Positions 9,063 through 17,316 of a stretch of DNA of 57,835 bases are shown here, one piece after another. Position 1 is the stretch's first letter, and every line of letters starts with the position of its first letter. Under the pieces are notes generated by a model that saw only the letters and a list, made by a program, of their open reading frames with translations, searched no databases and was not told where the DNA came from. The stretch is from Lampropedia puyangensis (GTDB lineage Bacteria > Pseudomonadota > Gammaproteobacteria > Burkholderiales > Burkholderiaceae_C), in NCBI RefSeq assembly GCF_004833285.1, contig NZ_STFG01000009.1:73121-130955 (forward strand). The letters are read 5' to 3'. The position numbers were made by a program, and so were the translations under genes.

Positions 9063-10178
9063 TCAGGGGGTTGGCGTTGCACACAAAAGCGTGCCTATTT
9101 TGTCAAACAGCACATCGCTGGTGGGGGCCATCACGCAGGCTGCGCGGGCATCGCGAAACAAGCGCTCAATGCCCAGCTCTTTGCGAAATGCCGCGCCGCC
9201 GCAAATGCGCATGGCCGTGTCGCTCACCTCTAATGCTGCCTCAGCTGCTGCTGCTTTGACCAACAGCAGACGCATGCCTTTGTCCAAGCGGGCAGCTTGC
9301 ACGGCGGCAACGGTGTCGTCACGCAGTAGCCGGGCCTGATCGGCACGCAGATGGGCTTTGGCCAAGTAAGCCCGAATAGTGGGCAAATCTGCCAACGAGG
9401 TCCCGCTTTCTGCAAAACGTGAAGTGCTGATGTGCGTGATGGCGCGGCGCAAAATACCTTGCATTAACCCAATGGAGGTTGTGGCGATCAAGGTGGCAAA
9501 GTAGGGCATCAGATACTGCGCCTTGAGCGGCTCGGCCTGACCATCTGCTCCGAGTCTGCTTGACAGCGCTGTGGGCACGGCTTGGGCACTGATGGGGGCG
9601 GAGTGGTTGCCGCGCAGGCCGAGACCATCAAAAGCGCGTGGCACGCTAAACCCCGGGTCTTTGGCATTGAGCAGCCACAACGTATTACCTTCCCCTTGCA
9701 TGGCGCGTGTAGTCCAGACGTAAGAGTCGGCTTGGCCGGCGGAGGTGATCATGCTTTTTTCGCCAGATATCAACACCGTATCGGCCGCTTGCATTTGGGC
9801 TTGGCTGGTCATGGCCCAAATGTGGCTGCGTGTGGCTGTTTCTGACACGGCCAGTGTGGTGATGTGCCGACCTGCAGCAATGGCTTGGCGCACATCTTTG
9901 CCTCCTAATTGTTCAATGTACACCGTGCCGCAGTAATGCATGGTCAACACCATGGCGGTGCAGGGGCAGTCCTGCGCGATGCGCTCAACGACTTGCACAG
10001 CTTCAGGCAAACCAAGGCCTAAACCGCCTACATCGGTACTGCTGATCAAGCCAAGCAAGCCGGCTTGGCCTAACGCTTGCAGTGCCTGGCGCGGATAGGC
10101 CGCGTGGGCGTCGGTGGTAGTGGCGTTGGGCGCGATTACCTCGCGCATAATGGGTTCGAGTTGTTCTAAAAAATGCAT
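9063..10178 (-). CDS. Acyl-CoA-dehydrogenase-like flavoprotein (copy 2)
   Basis: A 371-residue member of the acyl-CoA dehydrogenase fold: helical N domain with LGQAGLLGLIS, middle beta domain (TLAVSETATRSH, GEKSMITSAGQADSY), and C domain with FAESGTSLADLPTIRAYLAKA and AMRICGGAAF. In classical enzymes the tenth residue of the RDA... block is the catalytic Glu. Here it is Ala351 (RDARAACVMAPTSD), so ordinary CoA-ester dehydrogenation is doubtful. Members such as SfnB and DszC act as flavin-dependent monooxygenases on organosulfur compounds; that role is inferred, not shown. It is clearly a paralogue of the protein at 12321-13448. It starts 17 bp after the TusA-like/di-iron gene and abuts selD. 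Confidence 0.85.
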   Translation of the reverse strand: MHFLEQLEPIMREVIAPNATTTDAHAAYPRQALQALGQAGLLGLISSTDVGGLGLGLPEAVQVVERIAQDCPCTAMVLTMHYCGTVYIEQLGGKDVRQAIAAGRHITTLAVSETATRSHIWAMTSQAQMQAADTVLISGEKSMITSAGQADSYVWTTRAMQGEGNTLWLLNAKDPGFSVPRAFDGLGLRGNHSAPISAQAVPTALSSRLGADGQAEPLKAQYLMPYFATLIATTSIGLMQGILRRAITHISTSRFAESGTSLADLPTIRAYLAKAHLRADQARLLRDDTVAAVQAARLDKGMRLLLVKAAAAEAALEVSDTAMRICGGAAFRKELGIERLFRDARAACVMAPTSDVLFDKIGTLLCATPTP

Positions 10179-10195
10179 GGTGGTACCGCCAAGGC

Positions 10196-11410
10196 TTACA
10201 TGAAATTGCGGGTGTGCAGGGAAGACAGGCGCTCGGCTTCTTCACGTTCAAACCCTAGGCGCAATAAACGTGTGAAACGGCCATCCCCCATGTCGCGCAT
10301 GAGTTGCTGTACCCGCTCAAATCCGGTTTGAACTGCGGCGGGTTCGAGCGATCCGGCGCCAATCAGAATCAAGGCGTCAAAGACCTCTTCATTCAGCCCA
10401 GAGCTGCCTGCCAGCTGGTCATGGCGTGCTTGAACGGCGTTGGCCAGACGACTGCGCAACGAGGGCTCGCTTTGCAGACGGTAGAGTAGGTGCGACATGC
10501 CGAGCGCCACGTGGCGGGCTTCATCGCGCGCAGCAAGTCGGCACATTTGGCGTGTCAACGCATCGGGCGCGTAGGCTTGCAGGTATTGCAGCAGGTTCAC
10601 AAAGGTGCCTTCGCCCAAGACCGATAGCAGAAAACCCGCGATCGAAAAATCTGGTTCATCCAGAAGGCTTTTGAGTGAGGCTTGCCCACCTGCGGTGGAC
10701 AAGGCCGGCTCGGCGCCACCTAGCCGTACGCGGCGCGTGAAGACTTCAATGTGGCGCGCCTCGTCTGCCACCTGAATGGCCAATGCCGCTTGCAGTTCGC
10801 GGTAATGTGGGTGCAACTGGCCTAGAAAGCGAGCGGGCACCAGCAAAGCGGCATTCTCGTTTTCAATCATGTAGGTCATGACCTGAACGATCGCCGCCTC
10901 AATTTCTGGCGGGTGATTGAGCACTTCATTCCAATCCAATGCAGTGTCTGGATTCCACTGCGCATGCACGGCCTGTGTATACAGGTCTGCGGCATTTTCT
11001 GCCCAGAAGTCTTGTTTGTGGTCAAGTTTGAAATGGAACTGCGGGCCACCGGCTTCCACCCGTGCACCGCGCGCTGCCAAGCCCCAGCCAGGCAAGGCGT
11101 GTTCCAGCACCGCATCAACGGCTTGGGCATCGGCATGGCCTGTATAGGCTGCGTTGTGCCAACGCCCAGCTTCAGCATTGCCGCGTTGCATGAGTGCCGC
11201 TTGCTGGCCTGATTCCCACTGCAAGGGGTGGCCTTGCGCACGTGCCCACGCTGCAAGTTGGGATTGCCAGCCGGGAGCGCGGCTGGTCACCCGCAGGCTT
11301 TGACCTTGGGGTAGGGCTGCCAGCGCATGTTTGACCAGAAGGTGTGCGCCAGCATCAAACCCTAGCGCCTCAATATCGATAGTCTTTGGCGACAATGCGG
11401 CCTTGTTCAT
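10196..11410 (-). CDS. TusA-like domain fused to ferritin-like di-iron domain
   Basis: From ATG 11410 the protein has 404 residues. Residues 11-66 resemble the TusA/SirA fold: an ALG start, then ALAALPQGQSLRV, PGW, and AWARAQGHPLQW, parallel to the GxxLxVxxxDP...GHxL pattern. The sulfur-carrying Cys-Pro is absent (FDAGAHLLV instead). Residues 160-310 form a ferritin-like helical region with two DEARH motifs; likely iron ligands are Glu183/Glu185, Glu217, His220, Glu267, Glu297 and His300, as in di-iron oxygenases and ribonucleotide reductase R2. The start overlaps the end of the PhnD-like gene by 41 bp. A longer reading open to 11593 would overlap that gene entirely in an unlikely composition. 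Function unknown; an oxygenase working with the flanking flavoproteins is my inference. Confidence 0.75.
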   Translation of the reverse strand: MNKAALSPKTIDIEALGFDAGAHLLVKHALAALPQGQSLRVTSRAPGWQSQLAAWARAQGHPLQWESGQQAALMQRGNAEAGRWHNAAYTGHADAQAVDAVLEHALPGWGLAARGARVEAGGPQFHFKLDHKQDFWAENAADLYTQAVHAQWNPDTALDWNEVLNHPPEIEAAIVQVMTYMIENENAALLVPARFLGQLHPHYRELQAALAIQVADEARHIEVFTRRVRLGGAEPALSTAGGQASLKSLLDEPDFSIAGFLLSVLGEGTFVNLLQYLQAYAPDALTRQMCRLAARDEARHVALGMSHLLYRLQSEPSLRSRLANAVQARHDQLAGSSGLNEEVFDALILIGAGSLEPAAVQTGFERVQQLMRDMGDGRFTRLLRLGFEREEAERLSSLHTRNFM

Positions 11411-12239
11411 CGTAAAAACCTTGTTCAGTTGCAGCGCGTTGCAATAGGGCAAAGCCTTCGGTGCGGGCAGGTTGCCATTGCTTGAGCCCTTCAAGCTCGA
11501 GTAATGCGCGCACGGGCGCATCGTTCCAGTCCATCGCCAGCAGCAAGTCGCCAAAGCGTTGGCTGACCGCCGCATCCAGACCGGGGGCGGCACTCATGAT
11601 GCAGTGGTCGTACAGGCCAGTCGAATCGAGAATGCGGGTCGCCCCAGCGGGCAAAGTTCCTTCTGCGGCAAAGGCCTTGTAGTTTTTGGCAATCATCCAG
11701 CTGGCGGCAATATTGCCTTCAAGCATGGCTTGGGCAGCTAATCGTTCACCACCAATGTGGTCACCATGTTTGCCTCCTAGAATATCAAAACGGTGCACCA
11801 CAAAGTCTTTTTCCGGCTGCAGGCCGCCTACATGCTGCATGTGGTCCAGCGGAATCAATGTTGCTTGTGGCGAATCAATCGTACCAAAACCTACGGTTTG
11901 TCCACGCAAGTCTGCCGTGTTTTGGTAGGGGCTGTCCGCCTTGACGACCAGCACTGACTGCAGGTCGATATCGGTGTCGCGCATGACCACTTGCCCCGCT
12001 TGCAGGCCACGGGCGCTGGCGAGTCGCTCTGTACGCACCCACGCCAATGGCGAGTTCCATGCAAAGTGGATGTCCCCATTGATCATGGCTTCGACCTGGG
12101 TTTCGTAGTTGGAATACAAGATGAAGTCCATTGCGAAGTCACGCTCTGCAAGATAGGCTTTGAAGCCTTCCCAGATGGTGATGACTTTTGGGGCGTAAGC
12201 GACGGCGCCAAGAATAAAAGGGGAGGTCGGTGTACTCAT
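11370..12239 (-). CDS. PhnD/SsuA-like substrate-binding protein without signal peptide
   Basis: This 289-residue protein looks like the phosphate/phosphonate periplasmic-binding family (PhnD, PBP type 2). It has GAVAYAPKVITIWEGFK near the start, EAMINGDIHFAWNSPLAW, a central LRGQTVGFGTIDSPQA, and HGDHIGGERLAAQAMLEGN. From ATG 12239 (MSTPTSPFIL) there is no hydrophobic signal sequence, and extending upstream does not create one. It may be a cytoplasmic ligand-binding protein or need another export route. It lies between the two flavoprotein genes and overlaps the TusA-like/di-iron gene. No separate PhnC or PhnE partner is nearby; the linked ABC transporter is TauABC. Confidence 0.75.
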   Translation of the reverse strand: MSTPTSPFILGAVAYAPKVITIWEGFKAYLAERDFAMDFILYSNYETQVEAMINGDIHFAWNSPLAWVRTERLASARGLQAGQVVMRDTDIDLQSVLVVKADSPYQNTADLRGQTVGFGTIDSPQATLIPLDHMQHVGGLQPEKDFVVHRFDILGGKHGDHIGGERLAAQAMLEGNIAASWMIAKNYKAFAAEGTLPAGATRILDSTGLYDHCIMSAAPGLDAAVSQRFGDLLLAMDWNDAPVRALLELEGLKQWQPARTEGFALLQRAATEQGFYDEQGRIVAKDYRY

Positions 12240-12320
12240 GGGTTGTTTGCGAATGTTGGAGGTCAAACACGTACGGCTGCCTGCCACGGCTGGCGCAGCA
12301 GCAGAGCAGAAGTCATTTTC

Positions 12321-13448
12321 TCAGTTGGCTTGTTCTGCCGCTGCAGCATCGCACAGGGCGGTGCCAATGTGGTCAAACAGCACGTCTGATGTTGGTGCCA
12401 TGATGGAGGCTGCACGCGCATCGCGGAACAAGCGCTCAATGCCAGCTTCCTTACGGAATGCAGCGCCACCACAAATGCGCATGGCCGTGTCGGTCACTTC
12501 CAGCGCTGCTTCTGCGGCGCTGGCTTTGTTTTCCAGCACGCGAAGCATAGTGTCGGGGCGGCCTGCCGCCAGCGCGGCCAATGTATCGTCACGCAAAGTG
12601 CGGGCTTGGTCTGCACGAATTTTGGCGCGGGCCAAGTAGGCGCGAATGGTTGGCAGGTCAGACAGGCTGCTGCCACTTTCTGCAAAACGGTTTCTGGTGA
12701 TGTGTGCTGTAGCCCGTGCCAGTGCGCCATCCATCATGCCGATGGAGCATGAGGCAATGAGCATGGTGAAGATGGGCAAAACCACTTGGTTGGACAGTTC
12801 AGCGCCCTTGCCGTCTTCGCCCAACAAATCGGCCAGAGTAACGCGTACATCGTTGGCTTTGACTGGGGAGGAGGCATTGCCACGCAACCCCAGGCCATCA
12901 AATGGCCCTGCAACCTGAAGGCCAGGCAACTGGCTGTCGACCAGCCAGATTGAGAGGCCCTCTTCGCCTTGCATGGGGCGCGATGTCCAGACGTAGGAGT
13001 TGGCTTGCCCTGCTGATGTCACCATGCTTTTGGCAGCGTTGAGCAATACGGCATCGCCTTCAACCGTGGCGGTACCTACCGGTGCCCAGAAGTGGCTGCG
13101 TGAGCCGATTTCTGACCATGCAAGTGTGCTGGTATGTTGACCTGCTGCAATCGCTTTGCGAGTCGCTTCGGGGCCACAACGTTCAATCACTGCGGTGCCG
13201 CAGTAATGCATGGTCAATACCATGGCAGTGGATGGGCAGTCTTGTGCAATACGCTGCACGATTTGGGCCGCTTGCGCCATGCCAGCGCCCATACCGCCGA
13301 CCTCTTTGGCGCTGATGAGTCCCAGTAAACCGGCTTGGCCTAATGCATCAAGTGCTGCGCGGGGATATTGGGCTTGGCGATCTGTCGTTAAAGCAGCAGG
13401 TGCAATCAGATCACGGACGATTGGTTCAAGGGTGTCGAGATAGGACAT
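12321..13448 (-). CDS. Acyl-CoA-dehydrogenase-like flavoprotein (copy 1)
   Basis: A 375-residue flavoprotein of the acyl-CoA dehydrogenase fold, paralogous along its whole length to the protein at 9063-10178. Shared blocks include LGQAGLLGLIS, VLTMHYCGT, SMVTSAGQANSYVW, FDGLGLRGN, LSDLPTIRAYLARAK and AMRICGGAAFRKE. At the position of the family catalytic Glu it also has Ala351 (RDARAASIMAPTSD). This pair therefore probably does flavin-dependent oxidation of something other than an acyl-CoA, perhaps SfnB/DszC-like; that is inference. ATG 13448 is chosen from homology to the paralogue; the frame is open upstream to 13607. A 221-bp gap separates it from tauC, so it could have its own promoter. 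Confidence 0.85.
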   Translation of the reverse strand: MSYLDTLEPIVRDLIAPAALTTDRQAQYPRAALDALGQAGLLGLISAKEVGGMGAGMAQAAQIVQRIAQDCPSTAMVLTMHYCGTAVIERCGPEATRKAIAAGQHTSTLAWSEIGSRSHFWAPVGTATVEGDAVLLNAAKSMVTSAGQANSYVWTSRPMQGEEGLSIWLVDSQLPGLQVAGPFDGLGLRGNASSPVKANDVRVTLADLLGEDGKGAELSNQVVLPIFTMLIASCSIGMMDGALARATAHITRNRFAESGSSLSDLPTIRAYLARAKIRADQARTLRDDTLAALAAGRPDTMLRVLENKASAAEAALEVTDTAMRICGGAAFRKEAGIERLFRDARAASIMAPTSDVLFDHIGTALCDAAAAEQAN

Positions 13449-13669
13449 GGTGGCAGCGATAAGGTGCGTTGTTGTGACCCTATTGCGTACGTACCTGCAA
13501 CCCATCAGGGGGCGGAGCAGGTTGCCTAGTCGTGCCCACCGCCGCCGCCGTGCAGACCTGCAACAGGGATCATTTGCGAATATGCACTCGCCAGTATGCA
13601 ACTGCACGGCGAGACAGGTGCCATTATGCGCGTTATGGGGCCGGCATGCGCTGCAACGCTATTGGCGAC

Positions 13670-14521
13670 TCAGGCTTTGCCTTGCCAAGGCACCAAGCGG
13701 TGTTCTAACCATCGCATCAGCAGGTCAAAGCTCCACGCCACCAAACCAATGACCAAGATTCCCATGACCACCATATCGGTGCGCAGAAAATTTGAAGCAT
13801 TGAGCACCAATTGCCCAATTCCGACAGTGGCAGCGACCATTTCTGCTGCAACCAGCGTCGTCCAGCCAAAGCCAATGGCAATGCGCAAACCAACCAGAAT
13901 GTCAGGCAGTGCTGCGGGAATGATGACATGCCATATCAACTGCCAGCGTGAGGCCCCGAGCGACAGGGCTGCATTGATTTGCTCCACACTGGCGCTGCGC
14001 ACGCCGGCTTTGGCTGCCAAAGCAATGGGGGCAAAGCAAGCCAGGTAAATCAAGAGGATTTTGGACGTTTCATCAATACCAAACCAGATCACGATCAACG
14101 GGAGGTAGGCCAATGGAGGCAATGGGCGGTAGAACTCCAGTGGTGGATCGAAAACGCCACGAGCCACACGGCTGACGCCCATGGCAATGCCAATAGGCAC
14201 GGCGGTCACCAAGGCCGCAAAAAAGGCGCCAAACACGCGAATAGCGCTCCATTGCAGGTGTTCCAGCAAGGGCTGCCCACCTTGAATCTGGCCTGACCAC
14301 GCGGCAATAAAAGCGTCCTTCACAGCTGCAGGTGCCGGCAAGAACAGCGTGGGAACCCAAGCGCGTTGTGTGGCCAGCCACCACAGCGCAACCAAAGCCA
14401 CAATTGTGAGGAGGCTGATGGATCGGCTGGATTTCTCGCTCAGTGTGCGAAACGGAGCTACCGCTACCAGTGGGGCGGCATCATCTTGTGGTGCATGTGT
14501 TGCGTGGAGCATTTTTTGCAT
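13670..14521 (-). CDS. tauC: Taurine/sulfonate ABC transporter permease
   Basis: A 283-residue inner-membrane permease of the TauC/SsuC family. After a Pro/Ala-rich N terminus there is a first membrane span (SLLTIVALVALWWLA), and the conserved block PLPPLAYLPLIVIWFGIDE with TSKILLIYLACFAP, then the coupling loop AALSLGASRWQLIWHVIIPA and LPDILVGLRIAIGFGW, very close to TauC. It ends with RLVPWQGKA, like TauC. The start at 14521 (MQKMLHATHAP) is 10 bp after the tauB stop; an upstream frame extension overlaps tauB and is rejected. It pairs with TauB and TauA to import taurine or another small sulfonate. Confidence 0.9.
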   Translation of the reverse strand: MQKMLHATHAPQDDAAPLVAVAPFRTLSEKSSRSISLLTIVALVALWWLATQRAWVPTLFLPAPAAVKDAFIAAWSGQIQGGQPLLEHLQWSAIRVFGAFFAALVTAVPIGIAMGVSRVARGVFDPPLEFYRPLPPLAYLPLIVIWFGIDETSKILLIYLACFAPIALAAKAGVRSASVEQINAALSLGASRWQLIWHVIIPAALPDILVGLRIAIGFGWTTLVAAEMVAATVGIGQLVLNASNFLRTDMVVMGILVIGLVAWSFDLLMRWLEHRLVPWQGKA

Positions 14522-14531
14522 GAACAGCCTT

Positions 14532-15455
14532 TTATGGCGCGTGAACGGATGGCGCAACCCAGCCCAGTACGCGCTCACGCCATTCAATGAATGGTGCGCT
14601 GGATTTGATGGCGCGGGCATTGTCGCTTTGCAAGTAGGCTTGGCTAAATGGCAAGGTTTGGTCTTGCACAATGCGCCCCGGGCGTGGCGACATGACAATC
14701 AAGCGTGATGCGAGAAACAATGCTTCTTCCACATCGTGTGTGATGAAAAAAATGGTTTTGCGTGTCTCTTGCCAAATACGCAGCAGCAATTCTTGAATTG
14801 ATTCCCGTGTAAATGCATCGAGCGCGCCCAAGGGCTCGTCCAGCAACAGAACGTCCGGATCGCTGGCCAGCGCCCTTGCAATACCAACGCGTTGCTGCAT
14901 GCCGCCAGACAGCTGCCAAATGGATGCGTGTGCAAAATCTTTTAGACCCACTTGCTCTAGTTTTTCGTGCCCAATAGCATGGCGCTGTTTTTTGCCCAAG
15001 CCGCGCAATCGCAAGCCTAATGCCACGTTGTCCAGCACCGAGAGCCAAGGCATCAGTGCATGCTTTTGGAACACGACGCCACGGTTGGCACTGGCACTGT
15101 CAATGGCCGCGCCATTCAGGCTGAGCGTGCCTGCCGAGGCTTGGGTAAAGCCTGCAATCACATTGAGCAATGTGGTTTTCCCGCAGCCTGAGGCCCCGAC
15201 AGCGACTACAAACTCCCCTTTCGCAATGTGCAGGTTGATTTGGCTTAGCGCCAACGTGTCGCTGTGCTGGCCTGCACCTTGGTAGCGCACAGACAGATTG
15301 CGGATGTGCAGGCCACTTTCGCAGGCTGGCTGCAGTAGGTCAGCGGAGATCCGCGTGTCCGCTTCTGCAGATTGGGGCTCAACATTTGACGCGATGCTGT
15401 CAGGCCACTCGGGCTGTTGGCACAATTGCAAATTACTTTTGGCCATTGGCTGCAC
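14532..15455 (-). CDS. tauB: Taurine/sulfonate ABC transporter ATPase
   Basis: A 307-residue ATPase. After about 45 variable residues come Walker A (GASGCGKTT), the Q-loop region RGVVFQKHALMPWLSVLDNV, signature LSGGMQQRVGIARAL, Walker B VLLLDEPLGALDAFTR and the switch ITHDVEEALFLA. The sequence around ALMPW and DAFTR is closer to TauB than to SsuB as I remember them. The N-terminal extension is longer than in E. coli TauB (255 residues). The start overlaps the end of tauA by 23 bp; an alternative Met is 9 bp inside. It drives import through TauC. Confidence 0.9.
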   Translation of the reverse strand: MQPMAKSNLQLCQQPEWPDSIASNVEPQSAEADTRISADLLQPACESGLHIRNLSVRYQGAGQHSDTLALSQINLHIAKGEFVVAVGASGCGKTTLLNVIAGFTQASAGTLSLNGAAIDSASANRGVVFQKHALMPWLSVLDNVALGLRLRGLGKKQRHAIGHEKLEQVGLKDFAHASIWQLSGGMQQRVGIARALASDPDVLLLDEPLGALDAFTRESIQELLLRIWQETRKTIFFITHDVEEALFLASRLIVMSPRPGRIVQDQTLPFSQAYLQSDNARAIKSSAPFIEWRERVLGWVAPSVHAP

Positions 15456-16476
15456 GCGTAACCCAGGTCGCGTTCACACCAACGCTGTAGTCAGGCAATA
15501 CAGATTGGATCGTGCCTTGCTCTTTCAGGAATGCGGCGGTGGCCGCCAGTGATTGGGACACTACGGACTCTTGGCCGCCACCCAGCCATTGCTTGCTGGC
15601 CTGTTGCACAGGGGGAACGAACTCGTACAGCGCAAGGCTGGCTGGTACGTTGGTTGGTTCAGCGCCACTCCATTTGGCTACAGCCTGTACCTGTGGCGAA
15701 TCGCTGGTCCATTGGCTTGTGTGGTTTACGTACTCTTGATCAACTTGTGCAAGCGTTTTGACGAATTCAGTGAGAAAGGCATCGTGGTCTTTGCTGAATT
15801 TTTTGCTTACTGCCAATGCATCGAAAGTGGCTTTGCCTGTTTGACGGGCAATCTCGCCTGACGTAATGAGCACTTTTCCTGATTGCTTGGCTTGTGCAAG
15901 GGCGGGATCCCATACAAACGTGGCATCAATGTCGCCGCGACCCCATGCAGCCAGAATTTCCGGTGGGCGCAGATTCAGCAATTGAACTTCGTTGGGAGAA
16001 ATGCCTGCGCCTTCTAGAGCAACCAGAGTATGAAAGTGCGTGGTCGAAGCAAAAGGCAGCGCAATTTTTTTGCCCTTCAGGTCAGCCACTGTGTTGACGT
16101 TAGAGCCATTGCGGGCTACCAAAGCCTCGGCGTTGTTGATGTTGTCCAGAATCCAGAATACTTCAATCGGAACGCCTTGAGAGAGTGCCGCAGCAAAAGG
16201 TGAAGAGCCCGCCTCACCAATGTCGATCGCGCCGGAAGCCAGTGCACGCACCACTTCTGCTCCGCTGCCAATTTTGCGGTAGGTGACTTTGTAGCCAGTG
16301 CGCTCTTCCACCAATTTGGTTTCTTGCGCATAACGCCAAGGCACCACCATGTCTTGGTACCCAATCACAACTTCTTTGGATTGGGCTATGGCATGGCCTG
16401 AGAAGGTGCCCGCGAGCGCGAGAAGGGTAGCCATTTGTGCGGTACGGCTCAACCAGTGGCGGCGTGTATGCGTCAT
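15433..16476 (-). CDS. tauA: Taurine/sulfonate ABC transporter substrate-binding protein
   Basis: A 347-residue periplasmic protein with a signal sequence: MTHTRRHWLSR, a hydrophobic core (MATLLALAGTFSG) and cleavage after HAIA. The mature part has GSGAEVVRALASGAIDIGEA, GSSPFAAALSQGVPIEVFW, LKGKKIALPFASTTHF and LRPPEILAAWGRGDIDATFVW, all blocks of TauA. ATG 16476 is supported by AAAGGAA just upstream. It is the first gene of the minus-strand cluster that runs to selD. No tauD (taurine dioxygenase) is in the window, so the imported compound may be handled by the flavoprotein and di-iron genes that follow. Confidence 0.9.
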   Translation of the reverse strand: MTHTRRHWLSRTAQMATLLALAGTFSGHAIAQSKEVVIGYQDMVVPWRYAQETKLVEERTGYKVTYRKIGSGAEVVRALASGAIDIGEAGSSPFAAALSQGVPIEVFWILDNINNAEALVARNGSNVNTVADLKGKKIALPFASTTHFHTLVALEGAGISPNEVQLLNLRPPEILAAWGRGDIDATFVWDPALAQAKQSGKVLITSGEIARQTGKATFDALAVSKKFSKDHDAFLTEFVKTLAQVDQEYVNHTSQWTSDSPQVQAVAKWSGAEPTNVPASLALYEFVPPVQQASKQWLGGGQESVVSQSLAATAAFLKEQGTIQSVLPDYSVGVNATWVTRAANGQK

Positions 16477-16902
16477 CGAAATTCCTTTGCTTGTTGCAGT
16501 GGAAAACGATGGTAAAGCCAGTCGGCTTGGCGCAATAGGGCGTTTCAAGACATTGTTTTCATGAGCTAATTCGGCTCATGCATGAAGCACGCTAGGCTTG
16601 GCATGCGAGCAGGCTCTGGCATGAGAGTGGCTTGTTTTGCTAGTAGGCAAGCAACGATTGTTGACGCCATGGTGCGCGCAGCTGTTCGTGTTAAACGCAT
16701 CCGCAGAGGCCCGCTATCACGCCATTGACCCACGCCAGCTGGTGGTCGTAAATTGGTAGAGGCTACGGCTTGATCTGCCCTTGCATATAGAGGGCGAGGG
16801 CACTTGCAGTGCCATGCCTTGGAGAGAGAAAAGTTGTTATCAACGATTTGTAATTTTTGATCTCAAAAGCATGAATGATTGGTGCGAGACCTAGTGGACT
16901 CA
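16477..16902. other. Spacer upstream of tauA with one inverted repeat
   Basis: This 426-bp stretch should contain the tauA promoter. CATGAGC (16560-16566) and GCTCATG (16574-16580) form an inverted repeat with a 7-bp spacer, about 85 bp before the tauA start. It could be an operator for a LysR-type sulfur regulator. It does not match the MetR box. No coding sequence is convincing. Confidence 0.4.
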
Positions 16903-17220
16903 TCACGGCGCATTTGACTGCATTGCTTCAAATGCACGGTTGCATTGCTTGGCAGTGGGATAGATGAACATTTCTACCCCATCGCTGGCAGGGCATGCCA
17001 GCGCATCGAGGTCAATCCCAAACGCGCTTTTTTGGAGCTCACATCGAGCGAAGCTGGCAATTTCTTTCGCGGTCAATGCATGACAAGGTTTGTCTGGCTC
17101 AAGCCAGTTGAAGCCGTAATGGCCTACTTGTGGTTTCTGCTCGGGCGCTTGCGTTGGACTTGCGGCACCCGCTGCCAACGGGGCAAACAGAGCAAGCAGA
17201 AAACAGAGTTTTTTTTGCAT
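16903..17220 (-). CDS. Small secreted protein of unknown function
   Basis: From ATG 17220 this encodes 105 residues with a clear signal peptide (MQKKLCFLLALFAPLAAGAA). The mature protein is about 85 residues, with Cys residues in DKPCH, ARCEL, DALACP and KQCNRAF, which may form two disulfides in the periplasm. I do not recognise a family. GAGAAG lies near the start. It precedes a TspO gene transcribed the same way; the 96-bp gap lacks a clear terminator. Confidence 0.6.
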   Translation of the reverse strand: MQKKLCFLLALFAPLAAGAASPTQAPEQKPQVGHYGFNWLEPDKPCHALTAKEIASFARCELQKSAFGIDLDALACPASDGVEMFIYPTAKQCNRAFEAMQSNAP

Positions 17221-17316
17221 AAAAATTCTTCTCAAAGGCGCGTGAAGGGTAGTCTTCCAATTCGTCCTGAAACGCTGGTGCATATGGCTTGTTAATAAAG
17301 CTTCATGCGCGTTGAC

